NCBI RefSeq assembly: GCF_001687365.1
Contig: NZ_LGLV01000008.1
Span: 310,001-374,000 of the forward strand
DNA length: 64,000 bases
Origin: Pararhizobium polonicum
GTDB taxonomy: Bacteria > Pseudomonadota > Alphaproteobacteria > Rhizobiales > Rhizobiaceae
Direction of reading: 5' to 3'
A model generated the notes under the pieces. The model was not told the origin of the DNA. It did not search any database and saw only the letters and a program-made list of their open reading frames with translations. The number at the start of each line of letters is the position of its first letter. Within the stretch, counting starts at the first letter, position 1. Positions 54,026 to 62,787 of the stretch are shown here, piece after piece. A program made the translations under genes and the position numbers.

Positions 54026-56085
54026 TCAGGCTGGCAACCGATGTCGGAGGGACATTTACCGATCTTGTCGGGTATGATGAACGTAGCGGCGAACTGTTTA
54101 CCGCCAAAAGCCTGACCACCGTCAAAAACCAATCCCGGGGTGTGCTCAATGCCATTGCCTCGGCGGAAGAGAAATGTGGACTGCGAACGCGGGACGTGAC
54201 TTTCTTTGCTCATGGCGGAACCACGGTCATCAATGCCATCACCGAGCGCAAGGGCGTGCGCACGGCACTGGTCACCACCGCCGGCTTTCGCGACGTGCTG
54301 GAAATCGGCCGGGGCAATCGCCCCGATCTCTACAATCTGCAGTTCCACAGTCCCGAACCTTTCGTTCCCCGTGAGCTGCGCTTCGAAGTCCGCGAGCGGC
54401 TCGATGCCTCAGGCAAGGTCATCCTGCCTCTGGAGCTCGACGATCTGAGGCCGATCATCGCCCGCTGCAAGGCGGAAGGGATCGAGGCCATCGCGATCCT
54501 CTTTCTGCACAGCTACGCCAATCCCGAACATGAAATTCTCTGCGCGGGCATTCTCGCCGACGCTCTTCCAGAGGTCACGGTCTGCGCCAGTCACGCGGTA
54601 TCGCGGCAATGGCGCGAATACGAACGTACCAACACGGTGGTGCTCAATGCCTATGTCCAGCCGATCATCCAGCATTATTTCGAGCGGCTGGAAGAGGCCC
54701 TGATGAAGCGAGGGCTGACATGCCCTTACTACGCGATGCAGTCGAACGGCGGTATCTCGACCTTCGATCAGGCGGTGGGCAGTCCGCTGACCCTGGTGGA
54801 ATCGGGGCCAGCCGGCGGCGTTGCTGGTGCGGCCCGGATCGGCGATGCGCTCGGTGAGCGCGAGGTCCTGTCGCTTGATGTCGGCGGCACCACGGCCAAA
54901 TGCTCGCTGATCCATGGTGGGCGCCCGACCCTGAATGTCGACTACAAGCTGGAACATACCCGCATCCGGCCCGGCCATCCCGTGCAGGTGCCGGTGGTGG
55001 ATATCGTCGAGATCGGCTCCGGCGGCGGCTCGATCGCCCGGCTCGACGATCGCGGCGGGTTGCGTGTCGGCCCGGAAAGCGCCGGTTCCACCCCCGGTCC
55101 CGCCTGCTACGGGCTTGGCGGCAAGAAACCGACGCTGTCGGACGCCATCCTCACGATCGGCATTTTCGATCCCACCACGTTTGCCGGCGGCAGCCTGCAT
55201 CTGGACAGGCAGAAGGCGGCGGATGCGATCGCCACCGTCGCCACACCGCTCGGGATGAGCATAGAGGATGCGGCGATCGCCATTATCGACATCGCCCATG
55301 CCAGCATGATCAATGCCCTGAAACTGGTAACGGTGCAGCGCGGCCACGACCCGCGCGATGCGGTCTTCGTCGTCAGCGGCGGCGCCGGGCCGGCACTGGC
55401 CACCCGTCTCGGACGGGATCTGAACGTCAAGGCGACCGTTATTCCGCCGCACCCCGGCATTTTCTCCGCCTGGGGGATGCTGGCCGCAGAACCGCGTGCC
55501 GATTTTCGCGGCACCTGGTTTTCGGCTCTGACGGCGGGCGCGCTTGCGGAATTGTCCACCCGGTTCGATGGACTGGAAACCGAGGCCGTCGCCTATTTCG
55601 CCAAGGGGCAGGATGCCGATATCCGCTTCACCTATCAGGTCGAAGCCCGGTATCGCGGCCAGGAACATGGCGTCTTTGCCCAGTTTCATCGGGATGACGA
55701 TGTTCAAAACTTTGCGGAACGCTTTCATGCCGCCCATGAGCGCGCCTATTCGTTCCGGCTGCCCGATGCCGGCATCGAGATCACCACCCTGCATCTCGAA
55801 GCGGTTCTGAACGGGCCGGTCATCGCATTGCCGCCGCTGCCGGGAACCGGCCATGGGGCAGATGCAGCCCTCACGGGCCGCCGTGACGTCTATTTCGGTG
55901 CTGCCCTCGGTTGGGTATCGTGCCCTGTCTACAAGCGCTGCCGGCTCGGACCCGGCCAATCGATCGAGGGGCCGATGATCGTGGAGGAGCCGACGGCAAC
56001 CACGCTCGTTCAGGAAAACCAGGTGCTTGAAGTGACGGATACCGGTATCCTGATCATCCGTGAGAGCAGCGTTGAGGCGGAGTGA
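54022..56085 (+). CDS. hyuA: Hydantoinase A/oxoprolinase family protein
   Basis: The 687-residue ATP-binding subunit has TDVGGTFTDLVGYDERSG (ATPase phosphate-1), FFAHGGTTVINAITERKG, LSLDVGGTTAKCSLIHGG and VSGGAGPALATRLGRDL. It uses ATP to activate a cyclic amide or similar substrate together with HyuB. ATG 54022 is coupled to hyuB. Confidence 0.92.
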   Translation: MIRLATDVGGTFTDLVGYDERSGELFTAKSLTTVKNQSRGVLNAIASAEEKCGLRTRDVTFFAHGGTTVINAITERKGVRTALVTTAGFRDVLEIGRGNRPDLYNLQFHSPEPFVPRELRFEVRERLDASGKVILPLELDDLRPIIARCKAEGIEAIAILFLHSYANPEHEILCAGILADALPEVTVCASHAVSRQWREYERTNTVVLNAYVQPIIQHYFERLEEALMKRGLTCPYYAMQSNGGISTFDQAVGSPLTLVESGPAGGVAGAARIGDALGEREVLSLDVGGTTAKCSLIHGGRPTLNVDYKLEHTRIRPGHPVQVPVVDIVEIGSGGGSIARLDDRGGLRVGPESAGSTPGPACYGLGGKKPTLSDAILTIGIFDPTTFAGGSLHLDRQKAADAIATVATPLGMSIEDAAIAIIDIAHASMINALKLVTVQRGHDPRDAVFVVSGGAGPALATRLGRDLNVKATVIPPHPGIFSAWGMLAAEPRADFRGTWFSALTAGALAELSTRFDGLETEAVAYFAKGQDADIRFTYQVEARYRGQEHGVFAQFHRDDDVQNFAERFHAAHERAYSFRLPDAGIEITTLHLEAVLNGPVIALPPLPGTGHGADAALTGRRDVYFGAALGWVSCPVYKRCRLGPGQSIEGPMIVEEPTATTLVQENQVLEVTDTGILIIRESSVEAE

Positions 56086-56086
56086 T

Positions 56087-57172
56087 ATGGCGATATCGAT
56101 CCAGATCGATCGTGTCAGTCGGGACTATGGGCCGGTCAAGGCGCTGGATGACGTGACGCTCGACATCCGGGCGGGCGAATTCTTCACTCTGCTTGGATCG
56201 TCGGGATGCGGGAAAAGCTCGCTTCTGAAGCTGATCGGTGGCTTCGACAGGCCGACATCCGGCCGCGTCGCCTTCGACGGCAAGGATGTCGGCGATCTGC
56301 CGGCCAACAAACGCCCGGTCAATACGGTCTTCCAGAGCCTGGCCCTGTTTCCGCACATGAGCGTGGCGCAGAACGTCGGCTACGGTTTGCGCCTGAAGGG
56401 GCTGTGGGGCGTTGCGCTGGAAATCAGGATCAACGACGCGCTGGACCTTGTCGAACTTTCCGGCTTCGGTCCGCGCGACGTCAACCTCTTGTCCGGCGGC
56501 CAGCGGCAGCGTGTGGCGCTGGCCCGGGCGCTGGTGATGGAGCCGGGCATTCTGCTTCTCGACGAACCGCTGACCGGGCTTGACGAGCGCCTGCGTCAGC
56601 AGATGCGCGATGAATTCGGACGGCTGCACAAGCGCACCGGCGCCACCTTCATCCTCGTCACCCACAATCAGGACGAAGCGCTGAGCCTGTCGGATCGCAT
56701 GGCCGTCATGCATCGGGGGCGGATAGAGCAGGTGGATGCGCCCGCCCGTTTCTTCGAGGCTCCGGCCAATGCGTTCGTTGCCCGCTTCATCGGTATCGAT
56801 ACCCTGTTGCGGCCGCAAAGCATCGTTGCGGCCGGTGGTCATGCGGAGGTGACCGTTGCCGGCCAGACGCTGCCAGCGCGGGTGGAAGGTCCAACGGATC
56901 CAGCCGCAAGCGTTATCGCCATCCGCCCGGACCGCTTGTTTCTGGCTCGGGCCGGCACGCTACCCGCGCTGATGCTGACAGTTGTCGGAACGACGTTCCG
57001 CGGGCTCCATCGGGACCTGAAACTAGCCTTTGCAGATGGCCAGACGCTGGTGATCGCCATCGAAGCAGACGCCGATATCGGGCCGTTTTCCATCGGACAG
57101 CAAGTGGCCGTCGGCCTCAAGCCGGATGCCGCGGTGCTGATTTCCAGCGCGGGATTGCCGCCGGCCGGATGA
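56087..57172 (+). CDS. PotA-like polyamine-type ABC transporter ATPase
   Basis: The 361-residue ATPase has GSSGCGKSS, FQSLALFPHMSV, LSGGQRQRVALARAL and LLLDEPLTGLD, plus a C-terminal TOBE domain (~270-355). ATG 56087 starts 1 bp after the hyuA stop. It powers the permeases at 58464-60139. Confidence 0.93.
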   Translation: MAISIQIDRVSRDYGPVKALDDVTLDIRAGEFFTLLGSSGCGKSSLLKLIGGFDRPTSGRVAFDGKDVGDLPANKRPVNTVFQSLALFPHMSVAQNVGYGLRLKGLWGVALEIRINDALDLVELSGFGPRDVNLLSGGQRQRVALARALVMEPGILLLDEPLTGLDERLRQQMRDEFGRLHKRTGATFILVTHNQDEALSLSDRMAVMHRGRIEQVDAPARFFEAPANAFVARFIGIDTLLRPQSIVAAGGHAEVTVAGQTLPARVEGPTDPAASVIAIRPDRLFLARAGTLPALMLTVVGTTFRGLHRDLKLAFADGQTLVIAIEADADIGPFSIGQQVAVGLKPDAAVLISSAGLPPAG

Positions 57173-57225
57173 TCCGGCGGTGAAGGAATGACAACGCATG
57201 CCAAGAACCAAAAAGGGGAATGACA

Positions 57226-58404
57226 ATGAGCAAGCAGAACAGATCGCCTTTACCCCGGCAGCACAGCAATGTGCAGCGGCGTGATTTCCTCAAGCTGATG
57301 GGCGCGGGCGGTATCGCGCTCTCCGCCGGCAGCCTGGGCTTTGCCTCTCGTCTGGCCGCGCAGGGTGCCGCAAGCGTCGCCTTCTGGGCGACGGCAACGC
57401 TGGATATCGGCGACAAATGGCAGGAATTCGCCACGCAGAATGGCGTGACACCGGAATTCACCGACAACGGCAACGACCTCGGTCCGGTGATCGCGCGCCT
57501 CGCCGCCGGCAATGCCAACGACCTGTTCGACATCGGCGGCTTTCAGGGCGGCGCCGAGAAGGAACTGGCGCGGCAGGGCGTCATCATTCCATGGGATGTT
57601 GCCAAGATCCCGAATTACGAAAGCCTCTGGCAATGGGCGAAGGACATCCCCTATCTCAAGTATGACGGCAAGCAATACGGCATTCCGGCCGTCGTCAATG
57701 CCGACTCGATCATCTACCGGCCTGACAAGCTCGGCAAAATCGACAGCTACGGTGCGATCTTCGACCCGAAGCTGAAGGGTCGCGTGGCGATGGAGGATGC
57801 CTGGATCAACAGCGCCATCTTTACCGCCATGTATCTGAAGGAAAGCGAAAACCAGCCGATCGCCGATCCCGGCAATCTGTCGGAATCCGAACTCGGTCTG
57901 GTCATGGAATTCCTGATCAAGCACAAGTCGGACGGACAGTTCCGCACCTTCTGGAACGGCTGGGAGCAAGGCGTCCAGCTTGTTGCCGATCAGGAGGTCG
58001 ATGCGATGACCGGCTGGGAGCCGATCGTCTACGAAGGCCGCAAGCGCGGGCTTCAGGTGGAGTATGCGGCGCCCGTCGAGGGGTATGAGGGCTGGGGTAA
58101 CAATATGGTTCTCCTGAAGGGTGCCGGCGATCGCGGCGTTTCGGATACGGCCCATACCTTCGTCAACGGCCTGCTCGGCGGCTTCTACGGCTGCGAACTC
58201 GGCCAGGCGCGCGGCTATCTCGTGCCGACCGACAACAATGTCGTCTATGCCAAGGCCCATCCGGAAGAATACAAGCCCGATGACGTCGAGAAGCTCGGCG
58301 AACATGTGAAGGCGAAGTTTGCCGGCAAGATCTACTGGCAGAATGCCCGGCCGGACAATTTCCAGCTTTACGAGGAATGGTGGCAGAAGCTGCGCAACGC
58401 CTGA
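57226..58404 (+). CDS. PotD-like ABC substrate-binding protein exported by Tat
   Basis: The 392-residue protein has a twin-arginine signal (RRDFLKLMGAGGIALSAG, residues ~20-37) ending near RLAAQ and a family 1/PotD-like fold. ATG 57226 has GGGG at 7 bp; ATG 57220 is too close. Tat export suggests folding before secretion. Given the HyuAB genes, the ligand may be a hydantoin, oxoproline or N-carbamoyl compound rather than a polyamine (inference). Confidence 0.9.
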   Translation: MSKQNRSPLPRQHSNVQRRDFLKLMGAGGIALSAGSLGFASRLAAQGAASVAFWATATLDIGDKWQEFATQNGVTPEFTDNGNDLGPVIARLAAGNANDLFDIGGFQGGAEKELARQGVIIPWDVAKIPNYESLWQWAKDIPYLKYDGKQYGIPAVVNADSIIYRPDKLGKIDSYGAIFDPKLKGRVAMEDAWINSAIFTAMYLKESENQPIADPGNLSESELGLVMEFLIKHKSDGQFRTFWNGWEQGVQLVADQEVDAMTGWEPIVYEGRKRGLQVEYAAPVEGYEGWGNNMVLLKGAGDRGVSDTAHTFVNGLLGGFYGCELGQARGYLVPTDNNVVYAKAHPEEYKPDDVEKLGEHVKAKFAGKIYWQNARPDNFQLYEEWWQKLRNA

Positions 58405-58463
58405 GCCAATGATCGGCAGCGGCAATCTCCTTGCCGCTGCCGCCAGACCCTTGAAGGACCAGC

Positions 58464-59333
58464 ATGACCGGATCGCGCCTGCCCATTTCATCGGCTCTGA
58501 TGACGCCGCCGCTGCTGGCCATCCTGGCATTCGGACTGGCGCCGCTGACCATCGTCGTCGTCTGGAGTTTCTGGAACTGGGACCCCTCGACCTACTGGAT
58601 CAAGCCGGACCTGAGCCTTGCCGGGTATGCGGCCATTCTGGAGGTGGGGCGGTGGACGGTGATCGTCTCGACACTGGTAAAGGCGTTCGCAACGGCGCTG
58701 CTTTGCCTGCTGATCGCCTATCCGACGGCCTATGCCGTGCATTTCCTTGCCGGGCGACGGCTCAGTATCCTCCTGCTGGCTTTGATCACCATCCCGTTCT
58801 TCACGTCCTACCTCATCCGGTCCTTCTCCTGGCGGCTTGTGCTCGGGCGCACCGGCGTTCTCAACACATGGCTGCAGGACTGGGGCATCATCCATGCGCC
58901 GCTCGACTGGCTGTTGTTCAGCAATTTTGCCGTCGTCGTCGGACTGCTTGCCTCCTACCTGCCGTTTGCGACCTTTCCGCTGCTTCTGTCGATGCGCCGG
59001 GTCGATCCGACGTTTCTGGCTGCGGCACAGGATCTCGGCGCCGGTTTCTGGAAAGGTTTGACGAGCATCCTTCTGCCGCTAACCATGCCGGGCATTTTTG
59101 CCGGCTTCCTGTTCGTCTTCGTCATGGTGGTTGGATCGTCCACCGAGGTGCAGATGCTTGGCGGTGCCGGTGCGTCGATCGTGTCGGTGATGATCAACGA
59201 TGTGATGCGTGTCGCCAATTATCCGCTCGCCTTTGCCATCTCCACCATCGTGCTTGTGGTGATCTTCGGACTTGTGCTGATCGGCAATCGCCTCTTCGGC
59301 CTTGCCTCGCTGTTCGAGGACCAGTCGCCATGA
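58464..59333 (+). CDS. PotB-like ABC transporter permease
   Basis: The 289-residue inner-membrane permease has six segments, IPFFTSYLIRSFSWRLVLGRTGVLNTWLQ and coupling loop AAAQDLGAGFWKGLTSILLPLTMPGI. Its stop overlaps the next start (ATGA). Confidence 0.92.
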   Translation: MTGSRLPISSALMTPPLLAILAFGLAPLTIVVVWSFWNWDPSTYWIKPDLSLAGYAAILEVGRWTVIVSTLVKAFATALLCLLIAYPTAYAVHFLAGRRLSILLLALITIPFFTSYLIRSFSWRLVLGRTGVLNTWLQDWGIIHAPLDWLLFSNFAVVVGLLASYLPFATFPLLLSMRRVDPTFLAAAQDLGAGFWKGLTSILLPLTMPGIFAGFLFVFVMVVGSSTEVQMLGGAGASIVSVMINDVMRVANYPLAFAISTIVLVVIFGLVLIGNRLFGLASLFEDQSP

Positions 59334-60139
59334 TGACCCATGAAGGTCTTGCCAACCGTATCCTGCTCTGGGCGATCACCATCGCCGGGCTGATCATCAT
59401 CTACGCGCCGCCGCTCTACCTGCTGGCCGTGTCGTTCAATCCCGCTTTGCAGCCCGGCCTGCCGCGCCTGTCCGATCTCAGCCTCACCTGGTATGCGGCA
59501 CTGCCGAAGGAGAGGGCACTGATCGGGGCGTTGCAGCAGTCGCTGATCATCGCCACGGTGACGGCGGTGCTGGCAACCGGCATGTCGCTGCTGGCAGCGC
59601 TTGCCTATTTCGAACTGCGTGCCCGGCGGACGAGCTGGTTCCTGACGGTGATCCTGCCGATGTTCGTTCCGGGGGTGATCCAGGGGCTGGCGCTGTCGGC
59701 GGTGTTCACCCGCAGCGGTATCAAGGCCTCCAGCCTGACGGTCATCGCCGGCCATCTGCTGTGGGCCATGCCCTTTGCCTTCATCGTCATTCTCACCAGC
59801 TTTGCCGCGGTACGCCGCTCCTATCTGGTGGCCGCAGCCGATCTTGGGGCAACACGCTGGCACCAGTTCGTCGATATCACCCTGCCGCTGATCCGGCCGG
59901 GGCTGATCAGCGCCTTCCTCTTTTCATTCCTGCTGTCGCTCAACGAATTCACCCGTGCCTTCTATCTGGCAGGCCGCCAGAACACCCTGCCGGTCGTCCT
60001 GTTCGGCAAGATGAACTCGGGCGCCTCGCCGGTGATCTACGCCATGTCCGGCGCTATCTTTATGGCCTCCGTCGCATGCGTCGCATTGATCGCGATCCGC
60101 TCGCTATGGACAGGCACAGGGCAACGCTCGCCCCGATAA
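59330..60139 (+). CDS. PotC-like ABC transporter permease
   Basis: The 269-residue permease has the PotC features YAPPLYLLAVSFNPA and coupling loop AAADLGATRWHQFVDITLPLIRPGL. It ends the hydantoinase-transporter operon. It converges with gatZ across 54 bp with no clear terminator. Confidence 0.92.
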   Translation: MMTHEGLANRILLWAITIAGLIIIYAPPLYLLAVSFNPALQPGLPRLSDLSLTWYAALPKERALIGALQQSLIIATVTAVLATGMSLLAALAYFELRARRTSWFLTVILPMFVPGVIQGLALSAVFTRSGIKASSLTVIAGHLLWAMPFAFIVILTSFAAVRRSYLVAAADLGATRWHQFVDITLPLIRPGLISAFLFSFLLSLNEFTRAFYLAGRQNTLPVVLFGKMNSGASPVIYAMSGAIFMASVACVALIAIRSLWTGTGQRSPR

Positions 60140-60193
60140 GGGGTGGAATATATAGGACACTCCGGCAGACGGCCGCGTTCCGACGCTTGCGTG

Positions 60194-61471
60194 TTATCGC
60201 GCCGGTTGAAGGCAGGCCTGTTCGTATGCGGCGAGAACCGCATCGACGGAAGCAATCAGGATTGTCTCGGGCTCACTTGTCCCTGCCAGCCACGCGAGGT
60301 GGTTTGGCAGATACTGGTGCGCCAGGGTTTCCGGGATCGCTTTTCCCTTGAGCGCCGTCATGAGGTTCGCAACGGCTGCTTCAGCATCCGGCTTGCCCCA
60401 GTAATATCGGATACGGTCGCTGTAGCTGTAGTGCCGCTGAAGACGAAGGGCGGTTTCGTCGCCGTGATAGTGGCCCTTCCAATCGCCAGGCGATGCAAGC
60501 ATCGTGTCTTCCATGGCTTTGGCAAGCGGGCGATCGCCATATCCGTCGATCAATTCGGAGGCGATCATGTCCAGGGCATAAACGGCTTCGCGATAGGCGA
60601 ATGTGAGGCCCGGACCGACCTTCAGAATCGGGAACCCGTCGTGCACCAGCGATGTGAGCGCCACCTCCGTCTGGTAGTCGGTGGAATGAGCCTCGAAGAC
60701 CAGTTGCGGTTGCTCGTCCAGCAGCGCCGTCAGCTCTGAGGCCTGCTCCGACCTGTAAGCGATGACGTTGTCGCTCCCGAATTCGACGCCCGGCTGAACG
60801 ACGAATGCGATGACGCGGAAAAATGCGTCCGCAAGGCCAGCCTGCTGAAAGATGGTCCGGTGGATGTCGATCGTCGAGCGCGCGGCATCAGGCGATGTCG
60901 GCTCCACACTGCTCAAAACGTGATCTGCCCCGCCGGGGACCGGAACCTCGGTTCCGAGGATATAGACCGGCGGCTGGAGGTTGGCCGCCAAGGCTGCCTT
61001 TTCGGCCACCCGCGCCAGCCGCGCCGCCCTTTGTGCAATCGTCTTGTCGTCGAGGGCCGCCGGCTCGCCGGCGCAGCCCATCGAAGCATCCAGATGGATC
61101 TTGGAGAAGCCGGCCCGCACATAGGCATCGACCATCGCCTCGGCCTTTTCCATGGCGATGTCCGGCTGCTCCTTCCTCCAGGGATTGGGACCAAGATGAT
61201 CGCCACCGTAGATGATACGGCTGCGGTCCAATCCTTCCTCGTCGGCAATGCCGTTGACAAAGTCGATGAAGGCCTGCGGCGTCATGCCCGTATAGCCGCC
61301 GAGATGGTTGACCTGATTGCAGGTGGCCTCGATCAGCACTGTGCTGCCGTTCAGGGCTGCGCGTCTCACTGCGGCCCGCAGCACGACGGGATGCGCGGAG
61401 CATACGGATGTGATGCCGAAAGGCTTGCCGTTGCGACGGGATGGGGCGAGGCTCGTCAGGATATCACGCAT
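60194..61471 (-). CDS. gatZ: GatZ-family protein, probable D-tagatose-6-phosphate 4-epimerase
   Basis: The 425-residue protein matches GatZ/KbaZ ([22 protein letters not shown]-like N-terminus, [34 protein letters not shown]). GatZ was first a non-catalytic aldolase subunit, but Agrobacterium homologues act alone as D-tagatose-6-phosphate 4-epimerase. No gatY is near, which supports the epimerase role. It starts inside the kinase stop with an 8-bp overlap. Confidence 0.9.
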   Translation of the reverse strand: MRDILTSLAPSRRNGKPFGITSVCSAHPVVLRAAVRRAALNGSTVLIEATCNQVNHLGGYTGMTPQAFIDFVNGIADEEGLDRSRIIYGGDHLGPNPWRKEQPDIAMEKAEAMVDAYVRAGFSKIHLDASMGCAGEPAALDDKTIAQRAARLARVAEKAALAANLQPPVYILGTEVPVPGGADHVLSSVEPTSPDAARSTIDIHRTIFQQAGLADAFFRVIAFVVQPGVEFGSDNVIAYRSEQASELTALLDEQPQLVFEAHSTDYQTEVALTSLVHDGFPILKVGPGLTFAYREAVYALDMIASELIDGYGDRPLAKAMEDTMLASPGDWKGHYHGDETALRLQRHYSYSDRIRYYWGKPDAEAAVANLMTALKGKAIPETLAHQYLPNHLAWLAGTSEPETILIASVDAVLAAYEQACLQPAR

Positions 61472-62465
61472 GAATGCTCTCCGTCGTGCTGGATGCAATG
61501 AAGGCCTCGAGGTCGGCGAGGCTGGAGACCCCTTCCATCGGACCCCGTCGGGTGACATTGCGGGCGCCCGCCGCGTTGGCGAGCAGAAGGGCTCTTTCCG
61601 GCTCCATGCCGGCGCGGCGGCATGTGAGATAGGTGGCGCCGAAACAATCGCCGGCGCCGGTCGGGTCGACTTCCTCGACCGTGAAGGCCGGGCTATCGAC
61701 CCGCGCACCGTCCCGGCCGAAGAAGGATGAGCCGTCCCGGCCGCGCTTCAGCACGATCTCGCTGACGCCGCCGTCCAGAAGTTTCGCCACTGCCGTTGCC
61801 TCGTCGGCGCTGTCGGCAGCAATGAGCAATTCCTCACCGGAGGGAAGCAACAGGTCGGTCACCGCGAGAATGTCATCCACAAGCTTGCGCCCGCGCCCGG
61901 CGTCGACCAGCTCCTTGCGGATGTTGGGATCGAAGGAGACGGAGCCGCCACGGCGTTTCACCGTCTTGATGGCGTTCTCCAGAATATCGGCGACACCGGG
62001 AATGGCGAATGCCGATCCCATGATGTGAAGATGCCCGGCACGCGCCACCAGAGCATGGGCGGCTTCCGTCATCCTGACGTCGCCGGCTGCGGAATGCGCG
62101 ATGTTGAAGACGAAATCACGCGCGCCGTCTGGACGGTATCGCACGAAGGCACTGCCGGTGGGTTTGTCGGCGATGATCGAAATCGCCGAAATATCGGCGC
62201 CGTCGCGTTCGAGGCGCTCGATGTTCAGTCGTCCGAAATCGTCGTTGCCGACACTGGCTATGATCCCGGCGGATCCGCCCATTTGGGCCACCTGATCGAT
62301 AAAGATGGCGGGAGCGCCGCTCGGGTAGGGACCGGTCAGCGGCTGCGGCTCCAGAAATCCCGCACCGATGGTTGTCGCCATGATCTCCACGAGGATTTCG
62401 CCGACAGTGATCGTGGGCCCAAGCGCTTCGGGCGCGAGACCCCGGATATTCGAAACGGACAACAT
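61464..62465 (-). CDS. PfkB-family sugar kinase, probable D-tagatose kinase
   Basis: The 333-residue kinase has [16 protein letters not shown] near the N-terminus and the C-terminal signature [14 protein letters not shown] with catalytic Asp. ATG 62465 has AAGGGAGG just upstream; ATG 62483 is an alternative. Paired with GatZ it would make D-tagatose-6-phosphate, then fructose-6-phosphate. Confidence 0.88.
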   Translation of the reverse strand: MLSVSNIRGLAPEALGPTITVGEILVEIMATTIGAGFLEPQPLTGPYPSGAPAIFIDQVAQMGGSAGIIASVGNDDFGRLNIERLERDGADISAISIIADKPTGSAFVRYRPDGARDFVFNIAHSAAGDVRMTEAAHALVARAGHLHIMGSAFAIPGVADILENAIKTVKRRGGSVSFDPNIRKELVDAGRGRKLVDDILAVTDLLLPSGEELLIAADSADEATAVAKLLDGGVSEIVLKRGRDGSSFFGRDGARVDSPAFTVEEVDPTGAGDCFGATYLTCRRAGMEPERALLLANAAGARNVTRRGPMEGVSSLADLEAFIASSTTESIHA

Positions 62466-62575
62466 CAGCCTCCCTTGATCCATTCAAGCCCCGGATCACT
62501 TCCGGAGCTGCCGACTATCGAGCCAAGTAGTGTGAGGGCGAGGTGCAGTCAACTTTATTTTACACGCGATAATTA

Positions 62576-62592
62576 TTTTTGCAGTGCAAGAA
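62576..62592. promoter_or_regulatory. Inverted repeat 1 of the sugar-alcohol control region
   Basis: TTGCA-G-TGCAA core with TT/AA flanks; 8 of 9 symmetric pairs match. It lies about 110 bp before the kinase start. Confidence 0.45.
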
Positions 62593-62693
62593 ATTATTGC
62601 CTCGCATTCATACGCGAACAGTTTTTCCTAAATTATGGTTTTATATCATATTCATGGGCGAAATTCCGGAAAACTGAAACCCGGCGAGGTACG

Positions 62694-62709
62694 CTTGTCT
62701 CTTGACAAG
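62694..62709. promoter_or_regulatory. Inverted repeat 2, overlapping the -35 box
   Basis: CTTGTC, 4 bases, GACAAG: perfect 6-bp arms. The right arm lies over the TTGACA -35 box of the binding-protein promoter, the position of a repressor site. Confidence 0.5.
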
Positions 62710-62730
62710 TGCGGGATTAATGGCAGATAG
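62702..62730 (+). promoter_or_regulatory. Promoter of the sugar-alcohol transporter operon
   Basis: TTGACA (62702-62707), 17 bp, AGATAG (62725-62730). The -35 is perfect and the -10 is moderate. The start codon is 58 bp further on. Confidence 0.5.
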
Positions 62731-62736
62731 AAAATT

Positions 62737-62757
62737 TACGCATGTAACTTTTGCGTA
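62737..62757. promoter_or_regulatory. Inverted repeat 3 near the transcription start
   Basis: TACGCA (62737-62742), 9 bases, TGCGTA (62752-62757): perfect arms just after the predicted -10 box. Confidence 0.4.
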
Positions 62758-62787
62758 TCAACATTCGTTAGAGGAGGAGCGGAAATC

